From Planctomycetales bacterium (GTDB lineage Bacteria; Planctomycetota; Planctomycetia; Pirellulales; Pirellulaceae): a DNA stretch of 64,000 nucleotides. Below, piece after piece: positions 1 through 9,033 of this stretch. The translations under genes and the position numbers were made by a program. A model generated the notes under the pieces. That model searched no databases. It had not been told where the DNA came from and was given only the letters and a program-made list of their open reading frames with translations. The stretch covers positions 44,546 to 108,545 of the forward strand of contig JAGQOY010000003.1 of NCBI GenBank assembly GCA_020427005.1, read 5' to 3'. Position 1 is the stretch's first letter; each line of letters opens with the position of its first letter.

Positions 1-743
1 TTTCCGTCATACTGCATATTTTACGCTTGAGGTAAACGGGCAATTTACCTGAGGCGGACCTCTCCCGCTGAGTGGGTGGGGCAACTTTGTTGCAGGTACG
101 CATTGATTTGCGAGGGGCACGTTGGGCGACAGGCCTACTCGAAAACGATGGTAAGATATGCAGGCTATGGGCTGCCCCAGGGTACAGGCACAGTACCCTG
201 GGGCTTGCTCTTTTTCATCTTCCCGTATCCTTATCCGCACTTGACTTTTTCCTCTGGCGTGTTCAAGTCGCCCCTCATGCGGATTTTCTAAAAGAATCCA
301 TTCTTGGACCCTAATCTCTCTTATTGAAGTAAGCGGATCCCATCGAAGTGGGTCTTCAGGGCTGCCAAAGACGGTTTCTCCGATTTTGAAGAAACTTGCA
401 CTTTACACCCTTCGTACGTGCTGGTGCATAGCCCACAAAAATGTGGCGTAGTAGTTTTTGACTTCTATTCTCGTCAACCAAGAGTTCGTTACTCGGTTTC
501 GGTTTATCACGATAAAGACGATTGTAGTAGCTAGAGAATCCTGAGTGGTCACAACCTAGTATAAAAATTACTCAATTGATTATTCAAGGACTGGGCACAT
601 CCTAATCTTGCAATGGTTGTGTGTTTGTAGTTGCAATCTGTTTCATTCCTGTGTGACTTCTGACGAGTTGACTTCGTTTCTTAGTATCCTACGAAAGTCA
701 ACCACATCCAGCCGTCCGTACCAAAGCAAGAGTAAAGACTCCA
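1..743. other. Non-coding stretch before the response regulator
   Basis: I see no convincing protein gene here; the short frames present have no recognisable sequence. The left part ends in a strong plus-strand hairpin (174-204), so the first 170 bases could be the 3' end of a transcript that starts outside the window, possibly a structured RNA. They do not match tRNA, tmRNA, RNase P or SRP RNA as far as I can tell. From 215 to 743 nothing stands out; the promoter of the two-component pair at 744 must lie in it. Confidence 0.5.
174..214 (+). terminator. Intrinsic terminator, 12-bp perfect stem
   Basis: Positions 174-185 and 193-204 form a perfect 12-bp inverted repeat with a 7-base loop (186-192), followed by a T-rich tract at 205-214. 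It would end a plus-strand transcript entering from the left of the window. No coding gene precedes it inside the window. Confidence 0.65.
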
Positions 744-1106
744 ATGACGAAAAAAGTGCTGCTAGTTGACGACAACCCAACTCTGTTACGTGCTCTGGGC
801 CGTGTACTAGAGGAGAGATTTGACATTGAGACGGCCGAGAGCGGAACGCGTGCCCTCGAAATGCTCGAACAAGAAGCATTCGATGTGTTGATCAGCGATT
901 TTAAGATGCCATCTATGAATGGCATTCAGCTTGTCACTCAAGTGCAAAAGGAATGGCCTAATACGAGGTGTATGATATTAACCGGCAACCAGGATGAGGA
1001 CTCTTTAAACCAAGCCACGAACATCGCTAAGGCTTATCGTTTGCTTTTGAAGCCAATGCCAGTTACGGAATTGATCAATGCTATTGAGGAGGCGGTAAGA
1101 GAATAA
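744..1106 (+). CDS. Single-domain response regulator (receiver)
   Basis: A 120-residue CheY-like receiver domain with no output domain. The acidic pair is at Asp9-Asp10, the phospho-acceptor is Asp52 (context ISDFKMPS), the switch Thr is residue 80 and the conserved Lys is residue 103 followed by Pro. Such stand-alone receivers act by protein-protein contact or as phosphate sinks. The gene ends 30 bp before a large histidine kinase in the same direction, so the two very probably form one two-component pair in one transcript. No clear Shine-Dalgarno site precedes the ATG. Confidence 0.9.
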   Translation: MTKKVLLVDDNPTLLRALGRVLEERFDIETAESGTRALEMLEQEAFDVLISDFKMPSMNGIQLVTQVQKEWPNTRCMILTGNQDEDSLNQATNIAKAYRLLLKPMPVTELINAIEEAVRE

Positions 1107-1136
1107 TGGTCGATTCCAGACGGAGTAATCGGGCAA

Positions 1137-4100
1137 ATGTCTAGCGCTGCCAACCTACGAGCTACGATGCTGGCTCTGGTCATTGTCGTTTTGGGGACAA
1201 TGGCCACAGGCAATATTGTGTATGTGCTAAATCGAAGTACTCTTCGACAAGAAGCCATCCGCTTTGAAAAACTAGCGGGACACATACAGCATGAAATCGA
1301 ATGCAAGATCCGCGAAATAGAACACGGATTACATGGTACGCGTCGAATCTTTACAGCCAACCCGCAACTGGATTACACAGTATTCAAACTTACTCTCGAC
1401 CCACAATCACTGGTACAGGAATACAATGGATCTTTGGGCATTGGGTATATAGAGAGATTGAGAGATAAAGCGGACGAACGGACATTTGTTTCCGAACTTC
1501 AACGCGAAGGTTCTGAGCTACAAGAAATTCAAATTTTCGAGAAAAGCGGAAACTCGTTTCCAGGGCGCCCAGAACTCGCCGGTCGCTTCGTCGTCCGATA
1601 TATTGAACCAGCAGCTATCAACCGCTCGGTTCTTGGGCTGGACATGGGCTCAGAGCCAGCTCGCCGCATGGCTTTGGAATACGCTGCCATCTCGAACACG
1701 CCAACGGTAACCTCTGCATTGCGGTTAGTACAATTAGGCGATCGGCCGCACACGGGAGTCTTGTACGTCCTACCGGTATTTGCCCCGGGCCAGATGCCCT
1801 CCACCGTTGAGGAGCGATTAGCAAGCTTGCAGGGTTGGGTGTACATGCCGGTACTCATCGATCAGGTGGTTGCCGGTGTAGAATCTGTTGTCGAGAACCA
1901 ACTGGAATACCGTTTAGTAGACGGCACTCTAGAAAAGAGCTTTGCAACCCTAAGCGAATCCCCGAATTTTTCATCCAATTCGGGAAGCGACGGCGAATCT
2001 CCTCAGACAACTACCTCATGGTCCAAATGGCTGAAGAAATTCCCGTTATTTAGGGAGCTTGCGCAACCTAAGCCCCTCGTGACTAGCCTTTCATTTGATG
2101 TCGGCAACCGTACTTGGAGCACAGTAGTCACCCCGTCCGCCTCATTCGCGTACGACTCTCGAATTATCCACTGGCTGTTAGCTGGCGGAGGTACCTTACT
2201 ATCGTTGCTACTCGGATGGATCGTACGGCTGCAGCTGAGTGCAAATCACAAGGCTGAGTCCACTGCTCGAGAGATGTCGATCGATCTAATGCGATTTACA
2301 AAGATTGCCGAGCACACGACCAATGGAGTACTATTAACCGATCAACATCGAAACATCATTTGGGTGAATGCCGGGTTTACCAAGTTTACTGGATTCACAC
2401 TCGAAGATGTCAAGGGTAGAACTCCTTGTTCCATTCTGCCATGCGATCGGTCGGATGCCAAAGCAGTAGAATGCATGCGCGGCCGACTAGCCGCAGGTGA
2501 AGGATTCCAAGGCGAAATTGTTAATCAAAGAAAGAACGGTGAGTATTTTTGGTTTCAACTGGATATACAGCCGTTATTTAACGAACGAAGAAAACTGCTA
2601 GGCTACTTGGTAATAGCCAACGATATTTCCGAAGTAAAAGAGTATGCGGCCCAAGTTGAATTGGCCACTGAAAAAGCAGATTTTGCACTCGCCGGTAGCA
2701 AACTCGCATTGTGGGAATGGGATTTAATTAAGGATCGTTTGCAGTTCGATCATCGTTGGCTTCAATTAGTGGGTCAATCCGATCACGGTAGAGAATGGAC
2801 GAGTGACTACTGGTTCAGTCGTTTGCATCCCGATGATGTTGCTACCTTCCGAGCGGCGCTCCGAGATTGCTTTTCGAATGGAGACGGCGTATTCGAGTGC
2901 GAACATCGGTTGCAAAACGAAAAGGGTGGTTACATCTGGCTTCACGCTCGTGGCCAGATCGTAGGCCGAGACCTTGAAGGCCAGGTCAAGCACTTAGCAG
3001 GTACATTCATGGAGATCACTGCTCGCAAAGAAGCAGAGCATGCATTGCGATCCAGTGAAGCCAAAAGCAGCGCGATTTTTCTCAATAGCAATGACGCTAT
3101 CCTGCTGATCGCGGGAGAAAGAATTGTCGAATGCAACCCCAAAACGACTACATTGTTTGGAATTGCCTCGAGAGAAGAATTAAGGCACTCGAGTTGGGAC
3201 GAGCTCTCGCCCGAACAACAACCTTCGGGAGCAAATTCTAGTGAACAGTTTGGAAACTATCTGCAACATTGTCTGGAAACGGGCAGCAGTTGCTTCGAGT
3301 GGGTGTTCCGACGTGGTGATTCAACGTTCACTACAGAGGTAGTGTTATCTGCTTTCGAACTGGATGGAGAGCAGATGATTCAAGCAACTGTTAGAGATAT
3401 TTCACAGCGGCTAGAGCTACAACGGCAGTTAGCACAAGCACACAAATTGGAATCAATTGGGCAATTGGCATCCGGTGTAGCACACGAGATCAACACTCCG
3501 ATGCAATGCGTGTTCAGCAACGTCGAGTTTCTTCGAGAAAAATTTGAGCTGATCTTCTCCGTTATTGAACAATACCGCCAAGTAATTGCGGACCCACGAA
3601 TTCGTCGCAGAGTTGCGGACAAGGTTGATGAAATAGAAGAAGTCTGCGATTTGAATCATCAAAGAACAAATATGCAAAGTGCACTATGTGAGGCAGTTGA
3701 GGGGTCGCAGCGCGTAATAGAAATAGTTCGAGCAATGAAAACCATGGCCTACCCTGGCACATCACAAAAAGTCCCCACCGATATCAACAAGTTGATCAAT
3801 GACGCGTCCTTGGTTGCCCGAAATTGCTGGAAGGGCTCTAGCCATTTAGATCTCAAACTGGACCACCAACTGGGCCTCATCCCGGCGTTGCCAGCTCAAC
3901 TGAGCCAAGTAATTCTGAATCTGATCGTCAACGCATCTGATGCTATAGAAGAGAAGATTGGTTGCGAGCCAAGTGAGTTAGGTAGGATCAAAATAACAAC
4001 TCAACGACAATCGGATTCGGTGTATATTGAAGTTTCCGACACGGGCATTGGGATTGCCGAAGATATCCGCCATCGAATTTTCGACCATTTTTTTACAACA

Positions 4101-4358
4101 AAAGAGGTAGGAAAAGGCAACGGCCAGGGATTAGCAATCGTTTACGATATTGTCGTCAACCAACATGCCGGAACCATTTCAGTCGACAGCACTCCCTTAG
4201 TTGGAACCAAATTCAAAATTAGTTTACCGCTCAATGAAGCCGTAACACATGACGAATCGTCGGCCTCCGTGAATGGAGTTGCTAGGTTTCATACTGCAGT
4301 CGATACTCAATCTGCAGTCGATACGGTGCCTTTCTCGCCGGAAATGGCTAACGCATAA
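1137..4358 (+). CDS. CHASE-PAS membrane sensor histidine kinase
   Basis: A 1073-residue sensor kinase. A first membrane helix (about 8-29) is followed by an extracytoplasmic CHASE-type domain (about 70-300, with the typical GIGYIERL stretch), a second membrane helix (about 343-365), three PAS segments (about 385-500, 525-640 and 645-760) and a kinase core. The H-box contains AHEINTP with the phospho-acceptor His783; the N-box is near residue 928 and the G1 motif DTGIGI near 968. The linker between H-box and ATPase is longer than usual and rich in charged helix. A 50-residue tail without known motifs follows the ATPase domain. It probably phosphorylates the receiver encoded just upstream. CHASE domains sense small extracellular ligands; the ligand cannot be deduced. 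Confidence 0.9.
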   Translation: MSSAANLRATMLALVIVVLGTMATGNIVYVLNRSTLRQEAIRFEKLAGHIQHEIECKIREIEHGLHGTRRIFTANPQLDYTVFKLTLDPQSLVQEYNGSLGIGYIERLRDKADERTFVSELQREGSELQEIQIFEKSGNSFPGRPELAGRFVVRYIEPAAINRSVLGLDMGSEPARRMALEYAAISNTPTVTSALRLVQLGDRPHTGVLYVLPVFAPGQMPSTVEERLASLQGWVYMPVLIDQVVAGVESVVENQLEYRLVDGTLEKSFATLSESPNFSSNSGSDGESPQTTTSWSKWLKKFPLFRELAQPKPLVTSLSFDVGNRTWSTVVTPSASFAYDSRIIHWLLAGGGTLLSLLLGWIVRLQLSANHKAESTAREMSIDLMRFTKIAEHTTNGVLLTDQHRNIIWVNAGFTKFTGFTLEDVKGRTPCSILPCDRSDAKAVECMRGRLAAGEGFQGEIVNQRKNGEYFWFQLDIQPLFNERRKLLGYLVIANDISEVKEYAAQVELATEKADFALAGSKLALWEWDLIKDRLQFDHRWLQLVGQSDHGREWTSDYWFSRLHPDDVATFRAALRDCFSNGDGVFECEHRLQNEKGGYIWLHARGQIVGRDLEGQVKHLAGTFMEITARKEAEHALRSSEAKSSAIFLNSNDAILLIAGERIVECNPKTTTLFGIASREELRHSSWDELSPEQQPSGANSSEQFGNYLQHCLETGSSCFEWVFRRGDSTFTTEVVLSAFELDGEQMIQATVRDISQRLELQRQLAQAHKLESIGQLASGVAHEINTPMQCVFSNVEFLREKFELIFSVIEQYRQVIADPRIRRRVADKVDEIEEVCDLNHQRTNMQSALCEAVEGSQRVIEIVRAMKTMAYPGTSQKVPTDINKLINDASLVARNCWKGSSHLDLKLDHQLGLIPALPAQLSQVILNLIVNASDAIEEKIGCEPSELGRIKITTQRQSDSVYIEVSDTGIGIAEDIRHRIFDHFFTTKEVGKGNGQGLAIVYDIVVNQHAGTISVDSTPLVGTKFKISLPLNEAVTHDESSASVNGVARFHTAVDTQSAVDTVPFSPEMANA

Positions 4359-4391
4359 GGATTGCGATTAAGTTGGGTTGGCTCACTCAGA

Positions 4392-5843
4392 TTAGTGACT
4401 TGGATTGGAACTCATCGAAGCGGCCTGGCGAGCCGGACTAGATAACTCGCCCAAGAGCTCGGCAGCTAAGAAAAAAGAACCAACAGCCAATACAAGATTC
4501 TCAGATCCGGCCTCGCGACAGGCCAGTTGCCAGGCCAAAAGCGGGTCAGCAACGATACTCGTATTGGGTAGCTCGCCGAAGCGAAGTTTAGCAGCGGACG
4601 CGAGCTCGTCAGCGGGTAGGCCCCGTGGGTTTTCTCGATAGTTGGTAAAGACCAGCGATGAACATGCGGGCAACAACATTTCCAGCATGCCGATGTAATC
4701 TTTATCACGGCTAGTGGCAAATACGACTTTTGGCTCCAGCCCTGGAAAGTGTTCGCGAACTGCCCGCATGGCGGCAAAAACGGACGCGGGGTTGTGAGCG
4801 ACGTCAATGATTCTCAATGGATTCCAGCCCACAATTTCCAGACGCGCGGAAGGCCCTGAATGCCGTGCGGCACGCCGAGCCTTTGGCCAGGGAACAATCA
4901 GCCCCATTTCTTCGATCCACTTTAAGGCCGTAATCGCACCTGCCAGATTCTCGGCTTGATGGCTGCCAAGCAACCGGGTATGCCATTCTCCCGACGATTC
5001 CGTCTCAGACACAGCTTTGGAGATGAAAGAACCATTTTCATTGGAATGGACCAATTCGGTATAGTAAACGGATGCTTGACTTGGGAGCCCGGCGTCCTCA
5101 TTGTCTCTTTGGGATGATATACATCTCCATTGGCAATCAAAATCTCGCTGCAACAGTCTTACTGGTGCCGATAGTTGTTCCGCACATCGCAAAATCACCT
5201 TGCGTGCGGACGAGTTCCGAGCGGTGCACACTAATGGCACATGAGCCTTGATAATGCCTGCCTTTTCAAAGGCTATTTCCTCAATAGTGTTACCCAATTG
5301 GGCCTGATGATCCAAACTTATCGAAGTTATGATCGACAGGATGGGAACGCAGACATTGGTACTATCCAGGCGACCTCCCAAACCGACCTCCAAAACGACA
5401 AATTCTGCTTGGTGGTGAGCAAAAAAAAGCATCCCCATGGCGGTGGTAAGTTCAAAAAACGTCGGCTTACCAGCTCCCATGGAATCGAGCTCGGCGGCGG
5501 CAACCTTTACCCGATCAACCAATGCCACAAATTCATCTCGCGTTGCGCATCGCCCATCCATGCACATTCGCTGTTCAATCTTTAGTAAATGCGGTGATGT
5601 GTAAAGTCCAGTCGGTACTCCGCACGCTGAAAGCATGTCCGCCAGCAAGGTGCTCGTGGTCCCTTTGCCCTTAGTACCCGCAACATGGATTATTTGGTAC
5701 TTCTCGTGAGGATTTCCCAATTTGGACAGTAATTGGCGCATTCTGTCCAACCGGTAATTGGCCGTGGAGTAGGGGGCGTGACCAATCCTTTCGTAATTGA
5801 TACGGCCAAGCAAGTATTCGATCGCTGATTGATAAGCGTCCAA
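4392..5843 (-). CDS. folC: Folylpolyglutamate/dihydrofolate synthase
   Basis: A 483-residue Mur-ligase-fold enzyme that adds glutamate to dihydropteroate and/or tetrahydrofolate in the cytoplasm with ATP. The diagnostic FolC P-loop is at residues 55-63 (AGTKGKGTT) and is followed by the family's YTSPHL motif. Further along are an LGGRLDSTN stretch and a C-terminal domain containing DVAHNP. Its length is slightly above the usual 420-450 residues because of an insertion near residues 240-290. It is convergent with the upstream kinase gene, 33 bp apart, with no obvious terminator between them. Whether it has both activities or only one cannot be told from the sequence. Confidence 0.93.
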   Translation of the reverse strand: MDAYQSAIEYLLGRINYERIGHAPYSTANYRLDRMRQLLSKLGNPHEKYQIIHVAGTKGKGTTSTLLADMLSACGVPTGLYTSPHLLKIEQRMCMDGRCATRDEFVALVDRVKVAAAELDSMGAGKPTFFELTTAMGMLFFAHHQAEFVVLEVGLGGRLDSTNVCVPILSIITSISLDHQAQLGNTIEEIAFEKAGIIKAHVPLVCTARNSSARKVILRCAEQLSAPVRLLQRDFDCQWRCISSQRDNEDAGLPSQASVYYTELVHSNENGSFISKAVSETESSGEWHTRLLGSHQAENLAGAITALKWIEEMGLIVPWPKARRAARHSGPSARLEIVGWNPLRIIDVAHNPASVFAAMRAVREHFPGLEPKVVFATSRDKDYIGMLEMLLPACSSLVFTNYRENPRGLPADELASAAKLRFGELPNTSIVADPLLAWQLACREAGSENLVLAVGSFFLAAELLGELSSPARQAASMSSNPSH

Positions 5844-6233
5844 ATTTTTGTCTGGAACTCCAGCCTCACAGTTGTTACGGGGTCTGCAGGTGCGGCAAAA
5901 TCAGATGTGGCATGGTTGTCAAATGCATCAAATAACCGACCATTTTTTGTAGTTCGAAAACTTACGGTCCTAGGGATCTTCGGCGCCGGAAATTGAAATG
6001 GTACACTGTTCCGCTAAAAGCGTATGGCAACGGGCGAACTTTTTGTCCAGCCAGTGCGTAGGTCGATTGGCGCTGAAAGTCAAACTAGCCAGAGAGTTGA
6101 ATTGCCACGGCAACTACTACTTTTGGATGACTGGCAGTACTTTTCTATATTTCCTTATTTCCCGACAATTAGGCGGCCGGAGTCTTTCGACGGCCCAATC
6201 AAGAACTTCAATCGTTGAAGGTGTTTTTTCCAA
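5844..6233. other. Divergent intergenic region folC / ABC transporter
   Basis: This 390-bp stretch lies between divergent genes and must hold both promoters. The short frames in it (for instance 5998-6237) read into the ABC gene start and have no recognisable content. I could not single out a convincing promoter box or repeat. Confidence 0.4.
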
Positions 6234-7157
6234 ATGAGTGCCTCTCCAGCCGCTGAAACTGAAGCTCCCGCAAGCCAGGCAACTGAATCGGACATCGTTA
6301 TCGAAACAAGAAATCTAGGTAAGATTTACCGAGACTTCTGGGGGCGAAAAAAGGTCGCCGCTCTGAAGGCTTTGGATATTGAAGTCAAACGGGGAGAAAT
6401 TTTTGGGCTACTTGGCCCAAATGGTTCCGGCAAGTCAACTACCATCAAGTTAATACAAGGCTTGATTTTCCCAACCTCTGGGCGCGCGTTCATCTTCGGC
6501 AAGGATGCTCGAGACGTGACTAAAAACGAGCGCATCGGATATCTACCAGAAGAATCCTATCTATATAAGTTTCTAAACGCCGAAGAAACGCTTGATTTTT
6601 ATGGTCGTCTATTCGATATGCCCGCCGACGTACGCCGAGAGCGTGCTGATCGACTAATCAAAATGGTCGGGCTGGATCGTGCTCGCCGTCGTCAATTGCG
6701 TGAGTATTCAAAAGGGATGACGCGTCGAATCGGTTTAGCACAGGCACTCATCAATGAACCTGACTTGTTGATCTTGGATGAACCAACGACCGGTATGGAC
6801 CCCATTGGTAGCCGAGAAATGAAAGATCTAATCGTTCGGCTTCGGGAAGAAGGCAAAACTATTCTCATGTGCTCTCACCAATTGGCAGATGTCCAAGATG
6901 TATGCGATCGAGTCGCCATCCTCCACCAGGGCGAATTGCGAGAATTAGGTCGCGTAGAAAGTCTGCTCAAAGTGCGAGACGTGACCGAGATCCATGCCTC
7001 TAGCCTATCCGACGAAGTGAAAGCAAAAATTGCTGAACTGATCAAAAATGAAGGAGGTAGCGTTCATTCGATCGACAATCCTACCACAACTATGGAAGAA
7101 CTCTTCTTGGATATTGTCCGAGACGACCGCCCTGGCAGTCGACCAAGTTCAAATTAG
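6234..7157 (+). CDS. ABC transporter ATP-binding protein
   Basis: A 307-residue ABC ATPase. Walker A is at residues 61-69 (GPNGSGKST), the signature is a variant SKGMT near 159-163, and Walker B plus the glutamate is LLILDEP near 178-184, with the switch His in MCSHQL near 215. The SKGMTRR signature is typical of ABC-2 type exporters and of the NosF/CcmA/gliding-type ATPases. The gene is followed 67 bp later by a permease, so the ATPase is expected to energise that permease at the inner face of the cytoplasmic membrane. The substrate is unknown. Confidence 0.92.
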   Translation: MSASPAAETEAPASQATESDIVIETRNLGKIYRDFWGRKKVAALKALDIEVKRGEIFGLLGPNGSGKSTTIKLIQGLIFPTSGRAFIFGKDARDVTKNERIGYLPEESYLYKFLNAEETLDFYGRLFDMPADVRRERADRLIKMVGLDRARRRQLREYSKGMTRRIGLAQALINEPDLLILDEPTTGMDPIGSREMKDLIVRLREEGKTILMCSHQLADVQDVCDRVAILHQGELRELGRVESLLKVRDVTEIHASSLSDEVKAKIAELIKNEGGSVHSIDNPTTTMEELFLDIVRDDRPGSRPSSN

Positions 7158-7224
7158 CCAACTGTAGCCCCTCATCGAATTGTCTTCATTGTAACATCTA
7201 CTTGCATCAAAACATTGCGATCAA

Positions 7225-9033
7225 ATGCGAATCGAACCGGATCAAATGTGGGGCTACTTTGAGTGGCTCGTTCTGAACTTCGGATTACTCAAAGGCTTGC
7301 TGGTTGCAGTTGCACTGGCGCTATTGGGTTTCGTAATCTGTTTTCTCGTTTCCATGGCGCGCTATGGGCCTGGCGAGGGATTTTATAATGTTACGCGAGT
7401 AATTTACGAATTGCTCGCGCGCGATTTACCCGGGACTTCGGTTCGCCGAATTTATGCCTTGGCCAGATTGGCCTTCCAGGAGGCAATTCGGCGGCGTGTG
7501 TTGGTGGTTATGGCCATTTTTATTGTTGGCCTATTGTTTGCCGGCTGGTTTTTGGATCCCAGCTCAGACCACGTGGCCAGACTGTATATCAGTTTTGTGA
7601 TGACCGGCACAAGCTACTTGGTTCTACTTTTGGGACTCTTTTTGAGTTGCTTTAGCTTGCCAACGGATATTAAAAATAAAACTATCCAAACAATCTCAAC
7701 TAAACCCGTTCGACCGACTGAAATCATACTCGGACGAGTTGTAGGTTTTTCCGCAGTCGGAACCGTCCTGCTGCTGGGTATGGGAATCCTGAGCTATGTA
7801 TTCGTAGTTCGCGGAATTGTACATTCCCATGCTGTGGACGTGGTTGCAGAAGATGGTATGTCGGGTACTACCACATACGATGCCCAACACGAGCACACCT
7901 TTCAGATCCTTTCCGGTGACGGCGAAGTTCTTCAAGGAACTACGGACGAACAAAAGGGCCACAAACATGTGGTAACCATGCGGAAGGGGGCTGACGGCAA
8001 AGCCTCATACGAGATCGGCCCACCCGAAGGTTTACTGGGAGCTCGTATTCCAATTTTCGGTTCTTTGAGATTTACCGACCGTGCCGGAAAAGATGGTTTC
8101 GGTTTGAACGTGGGGTACGAGTCCGAATATCAAAAGTATATCGAAGGTAATTCGCTAATGTCAGCGATCTGGACCTTTGAAGATATGCGTGCATCTCGCT
8201 TCCCAGGTGACAAATTACCGTTGGAACTGAGCTTGAAGGCATTCCGGACATTCAAAGGCGACATTGTCACAGGTGTTCAGGGACAAATAATCCTTAGACA
8301 TACCAACGGACGCGTTGAAAGTGCACGCGTACCGTTTATCGTGCGGGAGTTTGCCGTCGACAATATCGAAGTTGACCGTAAGAGTCGTGGTTCCAAAGAC
8401 GGTGTTCCGACTGAAATCGATATCTTTGACGACCTGGTTGATGACCAAGGAAGAATCGAAATCGTAGTTCGCTGCACGGATCCTGGACAGTATTTGGGTA
8501 TGGCCCAACCAGATCTCTACCTACGGGCAGGAGATAGCACATTCGGCTGGAATTTGTTTAAAGGATTTTTCGGCATTTGGATGCAGATGGTGCTGATCAT
8601 ATGCCTGGGAGTAATGTTCAGTACCTTCCTTAGTGGTCCCGTGGCCATGGTAGCCACATTAACCAGCCTTGTGCTCGGATTCTTTGGTGGCATAGCCTTG
8701 AGCGTGGCCACCGGCGATATGCCCGGTGGTGGTCCGATCGAGTCATTGATTCGGATGGTGCTGCAAACTGGAGCCATGGTGGAAATGGACTTGGGCAACA
8801 AGTCTCTGGAAACCGTAATCCGACTCATGGACCGTGGAATCATGTATACACTCGTGAGCATGTTTCAGGCGATTCCAAGTTTTGGATCCTTCAACACGGC
8901 AGATTTTGTTGCATACGGTTTCAACATTTTTGGATCCTTGGTGTCCCGCCACCTGACCATGACTGTTGCGTATTTTATCCTTACTTCGTTAGTAGGTTAC
9001 TTCTTCCTCAAGACACGGGAGATGGCAGCGTGA
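7225..9033 (+). CDS. ABC-2 type permease with large extracytoplasmic domain
   Basis: A 602-residue membrane protein with hydrophobic helices near residues 15-45, 90-115, 130-150 and 165-190, a soluble domain of about 240 residues, and four or so helices after residue 445. The layout matches NosY/ABC-2 permeases with an inserted extracytoplasmic domain. This domain carries two His-x-His pairs (HEH and HKH, about residues 221-223 and 250-252) about 30 residues apart, a possible metal site. It forms an operon with the ATPase upstream and overlaps the next gene by 4 bp. Export or membrane remodelling is likely; the cargo is not known. Confidence 0.8.
   Translation: MRIEPDQMWGYFEWLVLNFGLLKGLLVAVALALLGFVICFLVSMARYGPGEGFYNVTRVIYELLARDLPGTSVRRIYALARLAFQEAIRRRVLVVMAIFIVGLLFAGWFLDPSSDHVARLYISFVMTGTSYLVLLLGLFLSCFSLPTDIKNKTIQTISTKPVRPTEIILGRVVGFSAVGTVLLLGMGILSYVFVVRGIVHSHAVDVVAEDGMSGTTTYDAQHEHTFQILSGDGEVLQGTTDEQKGHKHVVTMRKGADGKASYEIGPPEGLLGARIPIFGSLRFTDRAGKDGFGLNVGYESEYQKYIEGNSLMSAIWTFEDMRASRFPGDKLPLELSLKAFRTFKGDIVTGVQGQIILRHTNGRVESARVPFIVREFAVDNIEVDRKSRGSKDGVPTEIDIFDDLVDDQGRIEIVVRCTDPGQYLGMAQPDLYLRAGDSTFGWNLFKGFFGIWMQMVLIICLGVMFSTFLSGPVAMVATLTSLVLGFFGGIALSVATGDMPGGGPIESLIRMVLQTGAMVEMDLGNKSLETVIRLMDRGIMYTLVSMFQAIPSFGSFNTADFVAYGFNIFGSLVSRHLTMTVAYFILTSLVGYFFLKTREMAA

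Noticed and set aside
1..314. Short frames on both strands at the left edge
   Set aside because: They overlap each other and the terminator hairpin, have no recognisable content, and are probably not translated.
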